This document shows positions 8,742 through 17,843 of a stretch of 64,000 bases of DNA, in pieces (positions within the stretch are counted from its first letter, which is position 1; each line of letters opens with the position of its first letter). Made by a program: the position numbers and the translations under genes. This DNA comes from Halobacterium hubeiense (GTDB taxonomy: Archaea > Halobacteriota > Halobacteria > Halobacteriales > Halobacteriaceae). The DNA lies in assembly GCF_001488575.1 (NCBI RefSeq), contig NZ_LN831302.1, positions 124,001-188,000 of the forward strand, given 5' to 3'. A model generated the notes under the pieces. The model ran no database searches and was not told the origin of the DNA. It saw only the letters and a list, made by a program, of their open reading frames with translations.

Positions 8742-9833
8742 GTGTCCGAACTCCGCGACCTCACCGAGCGCCTCGTCTCGATTCCGAGCCACGACGACGA
8801 GACTGCCGCTGGCGACGCCATCGCATCGTGGCTCCGCGAGCACACCGCCGCCGACGTGACCCGCGACGACGCCGGGAACGTCATCGCGTGGCGAAACCGG
8901 GATGCCGACGGCGACAGCCTCGCGCTCGTCGGCCACCACGACGTCGTGCCGCCGGACGAGACACAGGTAGAAGACGGCGACTACGTCGTCTACGAGGACG
9001 AGAGCCGGATCTACGGCCGCGGCACGGCGGACATGAAGGGTGCGGTCGCGGCGATGCTGCTGGCGTTCCGGGACGCTGACCCCGACGGCCCGCTGGCGTT
9101 CGCGTCGTTCGCCGGCGAGGAGCTGGGCGGCGTGGGCGTCCAGCAGGCCATCGACGAGGGGTTCGCGCCCGACTACGCGGTCGTCGGCGAGGGCTCGACC
9201 GGATACTCCGCGGATGGCACCTTGGACGTCGCGGTCGCGCACAAGGGCCGTCGCGCGAGCACTGTCACGGCCGCCGGCGAGGCCGCACACGCCAGCGAGG
9301 TCGAATCCGGGGAGAATGCGGTCTACCGTGCGTGCGACGCGGTGGACGTGCTCCGCGACCTCGACGCGCCCGAGGCGGACGTGCTCGGCCAGCACCTCGC
9401 GGGGAGCGTCGCCGTCACGGAAATCGAGGGCGGCTCCGCGTGGAACGTGATTCCCGAGTCCTGCGAGGTCACGGTGGACGAGCGCACCGTCCCGGGCGAG
9501 CGTGCGGACGTCGGCGCGGTCGAAGCCGTCGAGGGCGTCTCGTGGACGGTCGAGCAGGACCTCCCGCCGATGGCCTGCGACGACGCCGCGTTCGCCGACG
9601 GCGTGCTCGACGCCGTGCGGGAGGTCCAAGACGGCGCCGGCGAGCACGTCGCCAAGCCCCACGCGACGGACGCTGGCTGGCTCGCGGCCGCGGGGACGAC
9701 CTGTCTGGTCTGTGGACCGGCCGAACAGGGGGAGGCGCACACCGCTGACGAGAGCGTGTCGCTGGACGTGCTCGAACGCTGCAAGGGCGTTTATCGGCGT
9801 GCTGCGGACGCAGTTCCGGGAGGGCAATCCTGA
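8742..9833 (+). CDS. M20 family metallopeptidase / deacylase
   Basis: 363 residues, GTG start. The M20 metal site is present. VGHHDVVPP provides the first His and Asp, YGRGTADMKGAVAAML the bridging Asp, ASFAGEELGGVGV the catalytic Glu and the next Glu, and PAEQGEAHTADESVSL the last His. The dimerisation domain lies between (about 165 to 275, AHKGRRASTVTAAGEAAHAS). Substrates in the family include N-acyl amino acids and succinyl-diaminopimelate, and this sequence does not single one out. GTG at 8742 follows the PINA start divergently by about 135 bases. Confidence 0.9.
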   Translation: MSELRDLTERLVSIPSHDDETAAGDAIASWLREHTAADVTRDDAGNVIAWRNRDADGDSLALVGHHDVVPPDETQVEDGDYVVYEDESRIYGRGTADMKGAVAAMLLAFRDADPDGPLAFASFAGEELGGVGVQQAIDEGFAPDYAVVGEGSTGYSADGTLDVAVAHKGRRASTVTAAGEAAHASEVESGENAVYRACDAVDVLRDLDAPEADVLGQHLAGSVAVTEIEGGSAWNVIPESCEVTVDERTVPGERADVGAVEAVEGVSWTVEQDLPPMACDDAAFADGVLDAVREVQDGAGEHVAKPHATDAGWLAAAGTTCLVCGPAEQGEAHTADESVSLDVLERCKGVYRRAADAVPGGQS

Positions 9834-9859
9834 TAGGCCGCGGTGCGCACGCCTAGGGT

Positions 9860-11371
9860 ATGTCGTCGCAGGCCACCGAGGAGACCCCCGACGCGTACGA
9901 GGCGCTCCTCGACCACTACGAGCAGATATCGAACGTCAACGCCGCCGGCAGCATCCTCCAGTGGGACCAGGAAGTGATGATGCCGGAGGGCGGTACGCCC
10001 GCTCGCTCCCAGCAGAAGTCTGCGCTCTCCTCGCTGTCCCACGACCTCCTCACCGAAGAGAAGGTCGGGGAGTGGCTGGACGAACTCGACGACGCCGACC
10101 TCACCGACGAGCAGGAAGCGGTCGTCCGCGAGATTCGACGCGAGTACGAGCGCGCCGACCGCGTGCCCAGCGACCTCGTCGCCGAGATTTCGGAGACGAC
10201 GTCCGAGGCGCTCCCGAAGTGGAAGGAGGCCAAGGCTGAGGACGACTTCTCCATCTTCGCGCCGGTCCTGGAGAACCTCATCGAACTGAAGAAGGAGTAC
10301 GCCGAGCACATCGACCCCGACAAGCCCGCCTACGAGGTGCTGTTCGCCGACTACGAGCCGTACCTCGACCTCGACACCGCCGAGCGCGTGCTCGAACGGC
10401 TCCGCGAGGAGCTCGTGCCGCTCATCGAGGACGTCCGCGCCAGCGACGTGGAACTCGCGGACCCCTTCGAGGGCGACTTCGATGTGGACACGCAGGAGGA
10501 CCTCGCGCGGGACGTGCTGGACACGCTCGGCTACGACTTCGAGCACGGCCGCGTCGACACCGCGCCCCACCCGTTCTCCACGGGGAATCAGTTCGACGCG
10601 CGCGTCACCACGCGCTTCAGCGAGGACGACCCCGTGGGCGCCCTGATGAGTACGATTCACGAGTTCGGGCACGCGCGCTACACGCTCGGCCTGCCTCGCG
10701 AGCAGTACGGGAACCCGCTCGGCGAGTCGCGGGACCTCACCGTCCATGAGTCCCAGAGCCGCCTCTGGGAGAACCACGTCGGGCGCTCCCGCGTCTTCTG
10801 GGAGAAGTTCCTGCCCGCGATGAAAGAGCGCTTCCCCCAACTCGAAGACGTCACCCCCGAGGAGGCCTACGAGGCCGCCAACGAGGTGTACGAGGACAAC
10901 CTCATCCGGGTCGAAGCGGACGAGCTCACCTACCACATGCACATCATCGTGCGCTTCGAAATCGAGCGCGAGCTCATCGAGGGCGACCTCGACGTCGAGG
11001 ACGTGCCCCAGCGCTGGAACGACAAGTACGAGGAGTACCTCGGCATCCGCCCGGACACCGACGCGGAGGGCTGCCTGCAGGACATCCACTGGAGCCACGG
11101 CTCCTTCGGCTACTTCCCGACGTACTCGCTGGGGAGCGTGCTCGCCGCCCAGATTTACGACGCCCTCGAAGCCGACGTCGGCGACGTCGACGAGAAGGTC
11201 CGGAACGGGAACTTCGATGTCATCGCCGACTGGCTCGAAGAGCACGTCCACCAGCACGGCGCGCGCTACACCACGCCCGAACTCGTCGAGGAGGCTACCG
11301 GCGAGGCGTACAACGCCGACCACTTCGTCGACTACGTCACCGAGAAGTACACCGACCTCTACGACCTCTGA
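9860..11371 (+). CDS. M32 family carboxypeptidase (carboxypeptidase Taq type)
   Basis: 503 residues, mostly helical. The zinc motif HEFGH is in MSTIHEFGHARYTLGL (about residues 270 to 275), and a downstream ESQSRLWENHVGRS supplies the third ligand Glu. SHGSFGYFPTYSLGS is another M32 hallmark. Family enzymes trim C-terminal residues from peptides in the cytosol with broad specificity. The ATG at 9860 is 26 bases after the M20 gene, so the two peptidases may share a transcript. The size equals that of the family. Confidence 0.95.
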   Translation: MSSQATEETPDAYEALLDHYEQISNVNAAGSILQWDQEVMMPEGGTPARSQQKSALSSLSHDLLTEEKVGEWLDELDDADLTDEQEAVVREIRREYERADRVPSDLVAEISETTSEALPKWKEAKAEDDFSIFAPVLENLIELKKEYAEHIDPDKPAYEVLFADYEPYLDLDTAERVLERLREELVPLIEDVRASDVELADPFEGDFDVDTQEDLARDVLDTLGYDFEHGRVDTAPHPFSTGNQFDARVTTRFSEDDPVGALMSTIHEFGHARYTLGLPREQYGNPLGESRDLTVHESQSRLWENHVGRSRVFWEKFLPAMKERFPQLEDVTPEEAYEAANEVYEDNLIRVEADELTYHMHIIVRFEIERELIEGDLDVEDVPQRWNDKYEEYLGIRPDTDAEGCLQDIHWSHGSFGYFPTYSLGSVLAAQIYDALEADVGDVDEKVRNGNFDVIADWLEEHVHQHGARYTTPELVEEATGEAYNADHFVDYVTEKYTDLYDL

Positions 11372-11444
11372 GGTCGCTCGCCTGATTCCGGCGAGACCGT
11401 CGCCGGCCGGGTGGCTTTTTCCGCGCTCCGCACGCAGTGAGCGT

Positions 11445-12485
11445 ATGCGCGCAGCAACCTATCAGGGTCCCGGCGAGATTACCGTCGAGGACGTCCCGAA
11501 GCCGGAAGTTGAATCGCCCGAGGACGCGGTCATCCGCGTCACGCACACCGCGGTCTGTGGGTCGGACCTCTGGTTCTACCGGGGGGAGAGCGACCGCGAG
11601 GAGGGGTCGCGGGTCGGCCACGAGCCGATGGGCATCGTCGAGGAAGTCGGCGACGACGTGACCTCCGTCGAGCCCGGCGACCGCGTGCTTGCGCCGTTCG
11701 CCATCTCTTGCGGGGAGTGCGAGTTCTGTCGGAAGGGCCTGTACACCTCCTGCGTGAAAGACGAGTCGTGGAGCGGCGAGAACGGCGGCGGGCAGGGCGA
11801 GTACGTGAAGTGCCCGCACGCGGACGGCACGCTCGTCCGGGTGCCCGACCGCTACGCCGACGACGAGGACACGCTCGAATCGCTGCTGCCGCTGACGGAC
11901 GTGATGGGGACGGGCCACCACGCGGCGGTCAGCGCTGGCGTCGGCGAGGGCGACACCGCCGTCGTCATCGGGGACGGCGCGGTCGGGCTCTGTGGCGTGC
12001 TCGCCGCCCAGCGCCTCGGCGCCGAGCGCGTCATCGCGATGGGCCACCACGAGGAGCGCCTCGAACTCGCCGAGGAGTTCGGCGCGACCGACACCATCGC
12101 CGCCCGGGGTGACGAAGCCATCGAGCGCGCGAGAGAACTCACGCACGGCGGCGCGAACCACGTCATGGAGTGCGTGGGCGCGGCGTCCGCGATGGACACC
12201 GCCATTGCCATCGCGCGGCCGGGCGGGACGGTCGGCTACGTTGGCGTCCCGTACGGCGTCACCGAGGAGGGGCTGGACGTGTTCACGATGTTCAGCGACA
12301 ACATTACGCTGAACGGCGGCGTCGCACCCGTGCGAGCGTACGCGGAGGAGCTGATGGACGACGTCCTGCAGGGGACGCTGGACCCGTCGCCCATCTTCAC
12401 GAAGACCGTCGGGCTCGACGACATCGACGAGGGCTACCGCGCGATGGACGAGCGAGAGGCCATCAAGGTGCTCGTCAAGCCCTGA
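11445..12485 (+). CDS. Zinc-dependent alcohol dehydrogenase family protein
   Basis: 346-residue medium-chain dehydrogenase. Catalytic zinc ligands are Cys in VCGSDLW and the GHEPMG His/Glu. The structural zinc site is partly present (CGECEFCRKGLYTSC). The Rossmann nucleotide site is VVIGDGAVGLCGVLAAQRLGA. The substrate is not predictable. Start ATG at 11445 (MRAATYQGPGEI) gives the canonical N terminus, and a longer reading upstream would overlap the carboxypeptidase. Confidence 0.92.
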   Translation: MRAATYQGPGEITVEDVPKPEVESPEDAVIRVTHTAVCGSDLWFYRGESDREEGSRVGHEPMGIVEEVGDDVTSVEPGDRVLAPFAISCGECEFCRKGLYTSCVKDESWSGENGGGQGEYVKCPHADGTLVRVPDRYADDEDTLESLLPLTDVMGTGHHAAVSAGVGEGDTAVVIGDGAVGLCGVLAAQRLGAERVIAMGHHEERLELAEEFGATDTIAARGDEAIERARELTHGGANHVMECVGAASAMDTAIAIARPGGTVGYVGVPYGVTEEGLDVFTMFSDNITLNGGVAPVRAYAEELMDDVLQGTLDPSPIFTKTVGLDDIDEGYRAMDEREAIKVLVKP

Positions 12486-12521
12486 CGTTGTAGCTGGCTG
12501 TCACCCCGATAGATTCAAGTA

Positions 12522-12543
12522 GTGGTATGGCATAGCGTACCAC
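12522..12543. repeat. Inverted repeat before the zinc-ribbon gene
   Basis: GTGGTA and TACCAC flank a 10-base spacer just before the ATG at 12549. It could be an operator or a 5' hairpin; nothing else supports either choice. Confidence 0.3.
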
Positions 12544-12548
12544 GTATC

Positions 12549-12725
12549 ATGTCGAGCGCATCGACCCCGGACGACGACTCGCTTCTGGACGAGTTCCTCG
12601 AAGACCGCGGCCACGAGACACAGACGTGGGAAGAGAGCTATAACAAGAAGCAGTGTCCGGAGTGCGGTGGGCTCCACGACGGCAACGCGCGAACCTGCAC
12701 GGTGTGTGGCTGGTCGCCCGCGTAG
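12549..12725 (+). CDS. HVO_0416-type small zinc-ribbon protein
   Basis: 58 residues. An acidic N-terminal half (DDDSLLDEFLEDRGHETQTW) is followed by CPECGG and CTVCGW, a CPxCG-type zinc ribbon spaced 15 residues apart. This arrangement matches the haloarchaeal HVO_0416 zinc-finger family as I remember it. The role is unknown. The ATG at 12549 is preferred over the GTG-type start at 12522 because the latter would include the inverted repeat. Confidence 0.75.
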   Translation: MSSASTPDDDSLLDEFLEDRGHETQTWEESYNKKQCPECGGLHDGNARTCTVCGWSPA

Positions 12726-12793
12726 TCGGGCATCGTCTTCCTTCGACGGCCAGCACACCTAAGACGAACCCCGAGAAAGGTTGGCGTGAATTC

Positions 12794-12952
12794 ATGCCGG
12801 AGTGCCAGAACTGTGGGTCGTTCGTGACCGACGCGTACGCGAGAGTGTTCACGCCGAACGAACAGGGCGCCCCGCGCGTGTGTCCTAACTGCGAGGACAA
12901 GATTCGCGACGGCGCGGAAGTCCGGGAGGCGAGGTCTACGCGGCGGACGTAG
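12794..12952 (+). CDS. Small CxxC zinc-ribbon protein (DUF7563-like)
   Basis: 52 residues: MPECQNCGSFVT at the start and VCPNCEDKI in the middle give two CxxC knuckles, joined by a conserved YARVFTPNEQG segment. The short basic tail ends REARS. I recall this as a haloarchaea-specific family without known function; the DUF number is from memory. It lies 68 bases after another mini zinc-ribbon gene. Confidence 0.7.
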   Translation: MPECQNCGSFVTDAYARVFTPNEQGAPRVCPNCEDKIRDGAEVREARSTRRT

Positions 12953-12987
12953 GCCTTCCTGTCTGCGTATCGGAGAATTTCAAGCGG

Positions 12988-12993
12988 TTTATA
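12988..12993 (+). promoter_or_regulatory. TATA-like box for the helicase gene
   Basis: TTTATA is 26 to 31 bases before the ATG at 13019, consistent with a leaderless transcript. Confidence 0.5.
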
Positions 12994-13018
12994 CCGTCTC
13001 GGTTCCTCTAGTTGTCTA

Positions 13019-14848
13019 ATGACGGACTCGGAGCCGGAAGTCACGCGGCTGTTCGGTGGTCCGGGGAGCGGGAAGACGACCGCGCTCCTCGACCACGTCG
13101 AGGAAATTCTCGAAGACGACGACGTGGACGTACGCGACATCCTCGTCGTCTCGTACACGCGTGCCGCAGCGGCCGAGGTCCGCGAACGGCTCGCCGAGCG
13201 GCTCGACGTCAACCCGCGCTCGCTGCGCGGGAACGTCGCCACGATGCACGCGAAAGCCTACGAGCTGCTCGGGCTGTCCCGCGGCGACGTCGTCGGCGAG
13301 GACGACAAAGAGGAGTTCTGCGAGGAGTACGGCATCCCCTTCGAGGACGAGTACTCCTCGGGGTCGCGGCGCACCGCGCGCTCGACCACGCTCGGGAACA
13401 AGGTCATCGCGACCTCCCAGTGGCTCCAGCGAACCAGCCGCGACGTCGCCGACTGGTACGACGTCCCGTTCCGCTGGAACGACGAGGAAGTCCGACTCCC
13501 ACCGGAAATCGACGAGAACGCGCAGGTCGGCAACAAGTACACGCCGACGTGGCCGTCCAGCGACGAGCGCTACGACATCCCGGAGGCGATTCGGGCGTGG
13601 CGTGCGTACAAGGGCGAGAACGAGCTCGTCGGGTTCGCGGACATGCTCGAACGCGTCCAGCAGCGCTCGCTGCTCCCCGATGTCGACTACCTCGTCATCG
13701 ACGAGTTCCAGGACATCACCAGCCTCCAGTACGACGTCTACGAGGAGTGGCGCCCGCACATGGAGCGCGTGCTCATCGCGGGTGACGACGACCAGGTCGT
13801 CTACGCGTGGCAGGGCGCCGACCCCGAACTCCTCCTGAACACGAAGGTGACCGACGACGTCGTCCTCCCGAACTCCTACCGACTGCCCTCTGAAGTGCTG
13901 AAGGTCGTCCAGCAGGAGATCAGCCACATCGACACCCGCCAGGAGAAGGACCTCGAACCCCGCAAGGAGGGCGGGAGCGTCGAGGCCGTCGAGAGCCCGT
14001 CGATGCTGGACCTCGTGCGGAACGTCCGCCGCACCATCGAGGACTCCGAGGACGAGACCGTGATGGTGCTGTTCCGCGCGCGCTACCAGCTGTTCGACTT
14101 CGTCGACGAGTTCATCGGCGAAGGTATCCCGTTCAAGGCGCTGACCGACCAGCGGCTGTGGACGGACCGCCTCCAGCAGTACATCTCCGCCGTCGAGGCC
14201 CTGGAGAACGACGACCCCATCGACGGCCTGCAGGCCCGCCGCCTGATGGACATGCTCCAGGACTCGGCGTTCGGCACCCGCGAGCGCAACGACCTCCGGG
14301 AGGCCATCGACGAGGCCCAGGGCGAGGACACCGACCTCACCGAGCTGACGTTCACCGCGGAGTTCATCCGCAACTACGTGCCGTTCGTGCCCGGCCCGTC
14401 GGCCGCCGCGGACATGCTCCGGAAGGTCACGCGCTACCAGCGCCGCAGCATCGACGCGTACTTCCAGGGCGACTACCGCGGGATGGACCCCGACCGCGTG
14501 CGCGTCGGCACCATCCACTCCGCGAAGGGCCGCGAGGCCGACCACGTCTTCGTCTCGACGGACCTCACCGAGAAGGTCGTCGAGCAGATGGCGGCGACCG
14601 CCGACCCCGAGGACATCCCGGAGGGCGTTGAGTTCACCTCCAAGACGAGTCCCGTCCCGATTCTGACGGACAACGAGCGCCGCGTGTTCTACGTCGGCAT
14701 GAGCCGGGCGCGCGAGCGCCTCGTCCTCCTCCAGAACCTCATCAACGGCGCCCCGACGCTGCCCATCGACGTGCTGCTGTACGGCGAGCAGACCGGGCAG
14801 ACCCTCGACGAGGCGCTGGAAGCCGACACCCCCGTCCACCTCCCGTGA
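13019..14848 (+). CDS. UvrD/Rep-like superfamily I DNA helicase
   Basis: 609 residues. Motif I is GGPGSGKTTALLDHV (about 14 to 28), motif Ia VVSYTRAAAAEVRERL, motif II DYLVIDEFQDITSLQ (about 223 to 237), motif III ADDDQVVYAWQGA-type (GDDDQVVYAWQGA), motif V TIHSAKGREADHVFVS and motif VI FYVGMSRARERL. It is shorter than bacterial UvrD (about 720 residues), typical of the haloarchaeal group. It should be a 3'-to-5' ATP-dependent helicase in repair or restart. Its stop directly abuts the next ATG (TGA then ATG), indicating translational coupling. Confidence 0.93.
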   Translation: MTDSEPEVTRLFGGPGSGKTTALLDHVEEILEDDDVDVRDILVVSYTRAAAAEVRERLAERLDVNPRSLRGNVATMHAKAYELLGLSRGDVVGEDDKEEFCEEYGIPFEDEYSSGSRRTARSTTLGNKVIATSQWLQRTSRDVADWYDVPFRWNDEEVRLPPEIDENAQVGNKYTPTWPSSDERYDIPEAIRAWRAYKGENELVGFADMLERVQQRSLLPDVDYLVIDEFQDITSLQYDVYEEWRPHMERVLIAGDDDQVVYAWQGADPELLLNTKVTDDVVLPNSYRLPSEVLKVVQQEISHIDTRQEKDLEPRKEGGSVEAVESPSMLDLVRNVRRTIEDSEDETVMVLFRARYQLFDFVDEFIGEGIPFKALTDQRLWTDRLQQYISAVEALENDDPIDGLQARRLMDMLQDSAFGTRERNDLREAIDEAQGEDTDLTELTFTAEFIRNYVPFVPGPSAAADMLRKVTRYQRRSIDAYFQGDYRGMDPDRVRVGTIHSAKGREADHVFVSTDLTEKVVEQMAATADPEDIPEGVEFTSKTSPVPILTDNERRVFYVGMSRARERLVLLQNLINGAPTLPIDVLLYGEQTGQTLDEALEADTPVHLP

Positions 14849-15874
14849 ATGCGGCCCGCGGTGCTGGACAGCGCGCTCGCCGACGCGGGCGCTGACGCCT
14901 TCGTTTTCGTCGGTCCGGCCGGCGACCCGCTCGTTCGCGCGCTGAGCGGCGCGACTCTCCCGTGCCGCGCGGCCGTCGTCTACGCGGGCCGTGTCGCCGT
15001 CGTCCCCGAGCGCCCGCTCCCCGACTACGTCTCCGTCCACGACGATGCGCGCGTCCTCGACCCCGCAGCGACGCCCGCCGAACGCCTCCCCGACCTCGTC
15101 GGGGAGTCGGTGCTGGCGCCGCGAACGCTTCCCCACGACGCCGCGCTCTACCTCGACAACGCTGGCGTGGACGTCGCCTCGACGGACGCTCACCTGCGCG
15201 CACGGGAGCGGAAGACCGACGGCGAACTGGAGGCGCTCCGGGACGCGCAGGCGGCCGCCGAGGACGGGATGGCGGCTGCCGCCGCACTCCTCGCGAACGC
15301 CGACGGCGACCCGCTCGCGGACGACGCGGGCGACGTGACCGCCGAGCGCGTGCGTCGCACCGCGAACGCGGCGATGGCGAACGTGGGCGCGGACCCCGAA
15401 ACCGTCGTCGCCGCGGAGGGAGCGATTGCCGCCAGCGACCCCGTGCCGATTCGCGTCACCCCGCGCGTGGACGGCTATCACGGCTGGCTCGCGCGCACGT
15501 TCGTCGCGGACAGCGACGGCGGCTGGGAGCGCCGCGCGACGCTCGCCAGCGAGTACGCCGTCGACGCCGGCATCGACATCGTGGACGTCGGCGAGACGAC
15601 TGTCGACGCTGCTGCCGACGAAGTCACCGCGGAACTCGGCTCGTACGGCTTCCCGCCGACTGCCGGTACTGGAACTGTTCACGGCGCCGGCCTCGAACGC
15701 CGCGAACGCCCTGCCGGCGACGATATTATCGAGCCGGGCGCGACGCTGGCGGTGCGGGCGGAACTGGACGCCGAGAAGACGGTGTGGGTCGCGGATCTCG
15801 CGGTCGCTACCGAGGAGGGCGTCGAGCGAATCGGCGCGTTTCCGCGGTCGGTCGTTCCGAAGCCCGACTACTGA
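14849..15874 (+). CDS. M24 (Xaa-Pro aminopeptidase-like) family protein, metal site degenerate
   Basis: 341 residues. The N-terminal half looks like a creatinase-type domain and the second half like the pita-bread fold: ERKTDGELEALRDAQAAAEDGM, then GYHGWLARTF, then TVHGAGLERRERP and EPGATLAVRAEL. In active enzymes the GY segment is followed by S-D-x-T-R. Here it reads WLAR, so a metal-binding Asp is missing. The His in VHGAGL is kept, but the final Glu appears replaced (VWVADLAV). It may be a non-catalytic homologue. It follows the helicase without a gap. Confidence 0.75.
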   Translation: MRPAVLDSALADAGADAFVFVGPAGDPLVRALSGATLPCRAAVVYAGRVAVVPERPLPDYVSVHDDARVLDPAATPAERLPDLVGESVLAPRTLPHDAALYLDNAGVDVASTDAHLRARERKTDGELEALRDAQAAAEDGMAAAAALLANADGDPLADDAGDVTAERVRRTANAAMANVGADPETVVAAEGAIAASDPVPIRVTPRVDGYHGWLARTFVADSDGGWERRATLASEYAVDAGIDIVDVGETTVDAAADEVTAELGSYGFPPTAGTGTVHGAGLERRERPAGDDIIEPGATLAVRAELDAEKTVWVADLAVATEEGVERIGAFPRSVVPKPDY

Positions 15875-16104
15875 TTGTCGTCGTCCGGTTCTTCGACGAC
15901 GGCGTCCGTGGCTTTCTGCGCGGCGAGAATCGGGACGTCCGTCGGCATCGTCACGTACTGCTCGAAGGCGATGATGCCGGCGGCGAACCCGAGGAACACC
16001 CAGCCCGTGGGGTCGCCCGCGAGCAGCGTTTCGACGCCGAACAGCGCGGCTGGCGCGGCGAACGCCACCGCGACGGCCAGCGAGACGGCGTCGAGCAGTC
16101 GCAT
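15868..16104 (-). CDS. Small two-helix membrane protein (DUF7533-like)
   Basis: 78 residues. A hydrophobic helix at about 5 to 25 and another at about 32 to 48 precede a polar C-terminal tail (TDAVVEEPDDDNQ). A YVTMPTDVP segment after the second helix is typical of a haloarchaeal family I associate with DUF7533. No function is known. ATG at 16104 is chosen; a reading to 16290 would overlap the divergent riboflavin synthase promoter. It converges on the M24 gene with a 7-base overlap. Confidence 0.6.
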   Translation of the reverse strand: MRLLDAVSLAVAVAFAAPAALFGVETLLAGDPTGWVFLGFAAGIIAFEQYVTMPTDVPILAAQKATDAVVEEPDDDNQ

Positions 16105-16182
16105 ACCCGTCCGTGGGCGCTCGGGACAGATAAGCCCGTCCGAAACCACAGCGTTTTCGTTACGGATAACGAATCTGATAGC

Positions 16183-16773
16183 GTGTTCACCGGCATCATC
16201 GAGGAGACCGGCACCGTCGAGGACGTCGTCGACGAGCCCGACGGCCGTCGCATCCACATTGCGACCGACGACCTGAGCGGCTTCGGCCACGGCGACAGTA
16301 TCAGCGTCGGCGGCGTCTGCCTCACCGTCGAGGAATACGGGGACGACTGGTTCACCGCCTTCACCGCCACGGAGACCCTCGACGCAACCACCTTAGACTC
16401 GGTCCGCGAGGGCGACGCGGTCAACCTCGAACGTGCGCTCCCCGCGGAGGGCCGCCTCGACGGCCACATCGTGCAGGGCCACGTCGACACCACCACGGAA
16501 GTCATCGCCGTCGAGGAAGTCGGCGAGGACTGGACGTACACGTTCGCGCTCCCCGAGGGTCACGAGCAGTACGTCGCGCAGAAGGGCTCGATTACGCTCG
16601 ACGGCATCAGCCTCACCGTCGCTGACGTGGACGACAGCGAGGGGACGTTCTCGGTCGCGGTGGTGCCGACGACCTACGACCTCACGACGCTCTCCGAGCG
16701 TTCGCCCGGCGACCGCGTGAACGTCGAGGTCGACGTCGTCGCGAAGTATGTCGAACGCCTCGACGCCTACTGA
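16183..16773 (+). CDS. ribE: Riboflavin synthase, alpha-chain type
   Basis: 196 residues formed by two lumazine-binding repeats. Repeat 1 begins VFTGIIEETGTV and has GDSISVGGVCLTV. Repeat 2 has GHIVQGHVDTTTEV and GSITLDGISLTVADV. The N-terminal MFTGIIE-type sequence is the diagnostic feature, here with a GTG start at 16183. The enzyme makes riboflavin by dismutation of two lumazines. Haloarchaea use this bacterial-type synthase. It overlaps the convergent PrsW gene by 7 bases. Confidence 0.95.
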   Translation: MFTGIIEETGTVEDVVDEPDGRRIHIATDDLSGFGHGDSISVGGVCLTVEEYGDDWFTAFTATETLDATTLDSVREGDAVNLERALPAEGRLDGHIVQGHVDTTTEVIAVEEVGEDWTYTFALPEGHEQYVAQKGSITLDGISLTVADVDDSEGTFSVAVVPTTYDLTTLSERSPGDRVNVEVDVVAKYVERLDAY

Positions 16774-17843
16774 CGGTCCTCGTCGTCGAGGCCGATGAGG
16801 AACTCCGCGTCCTCGTGCTTGTACTGCTGTTGGCTCTGCTCGAACATGCTGGCGCCCGTGCGTTCGTAGGCCGCGCGGTACCTCACGAGCTTCCGGTAGA
16901 GCACGTAGAACAGCGTGCCGTCGTAGACGACGACGAACCCGAGGAAGACGAGGCCGGGCGCGACGCCGAGCGTGTTCGTCACCACGCCGAGGTTCGTCAC
17001 GACCGTGTTGTACGTCGCGTGGATGACCGCCGCGATGACCAGCCCCTTCACGATGATGGGGCCGGCGTCGTCTGGGTTGAACTTCGCCAGCCCCAGGTAG
17101 TAGCCCGCGAACGCCGAGTAGATGACGTGGCCGGGACCGGCGAGCGTGCGTACGGCAGCGGTCTGGAGGCCGACGTCGATGGCGGCGGCGCTGCCTGCGG
17201 CGCTGGCGGCCATCACCACCTCGCGGCCGATGTAGATGGCGTTCTCGATGGTGGCGAACCCGAGGCCGGCGACCGCGCCGTACACCGCGCCGTCGACGAC
17301 CGCGTCAAAGCGGTCGCTGCGGAACGCGTACAACCGAATCGCGAGCCACTTCACGGTCTCCTCGACGGGACCGACAATCAGGAAGTAGTAGAGCGCGGGC
17401 GCCAGCACGGCGATCCACAGCGGCGCGTCCGCGGTCACCGACCCGAGGAACAGCCCCGAGAAGACGGTGTTGAGGATGGCGGCGAACCCCGCGAACAGGA
17501 ACCCGAACGCGAACGTCACCACGAGCAGTTCCAGCGGCTCCTGCTTGGTCACGTCCGCCTTCCAGACGAACGCCGCCATTCCGAGCGCGGGCACCACCGA
17601 CAGCAACACGTAGAGGCCGACGACCGGCCGGTCGACGAACACCAGCCCGAGCGCCGCCGCGAACTGCGCGAGGACGATGAGCACCGCGAGCACGACGACG
17701 CCCGCCCGCGCGCTCGTCACGATGCTCCCGTAGAGCCACGTCGAGACGCGGTCCAGCGCCGTGCGCGGCTCCCACGTCGCCACGTCGTAGAGGTCCTCGT
17801 CGCCCTCGCTCGCGCGCTGGACTGGGTCCCGTTCGGCCGACAT
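16767..17843 (-). CDS. PrsW family intramembrane metalloprotease
   Basis: 358 residues with about eight membrane helices. The PrsW motifs are present: GPVEETVKWLAIRL (Glu-Glu), FATIENAIY, GHVIYSAFAGYYLG and a late IHATYNTVV, giving the putative Glu and His metal ligands. N- and C-terminal segments are soluble and acidic. Bacterial PrsW cleaves an anti-sigma factor; archaeal substrates are unknown. The start (MSAERDPVQ) is the first ATG of the frame and has no close upstream gene. Confidence 0.88.
   Translation of the reverse strand: MSAERDPVQRASEGDEDLYDVATWEPRTALDRVSTWLYGSIVTSARAGVVVLAVLIVLAQFAAALGLVFVDRPVVGLYVLLSVVPALGMAAFVWKADVTKQEPLELLVVTFAFGFLFAGFAAILNTVFSGLFLGSVTADAPLWIAVLAPALYYFLIVGPVEETVKWLAIRLYAFRSDRFDAVVDGAVYGAVAGLGFATIENAIYIGREVVMAASAAGSAAAIDVGLQTAAVRTLAGPGHVIYSAFAGYYLGLAKFNPDDAGPIIVKGLVIAAVIHATYNTVVTNLGVVTNTLGVAPGLVFLGFVVVYDGTLFYVLYRKLVRYRAAYERTGASMFEQSQQQYKHEDAEFLIGLDDEDRQ

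Noticed and set aside
9791-11323. A 510-codon minus-strand frame opposite the M32 carboxypeptidase
   Set aside because: Shadow of the HEFGH-containing gene. No recognisable domain and a repetitive Val/Leu/Gly composition.
13016-15682. An 888-codon minus-strand frame across the helicase and M24 genes
   Set aside because: It spans two genuine genes with clear motifs on the plus strand. Its long length only reflects GC-rich third positions.
16141-16183. FMN riboswitch before riboflavin synthase
   Set aside because: The gap is only about 80 bases from the divergent gene and lacks the conserved RFN elements. FMN riboswitches are not expected in haloarchaea.
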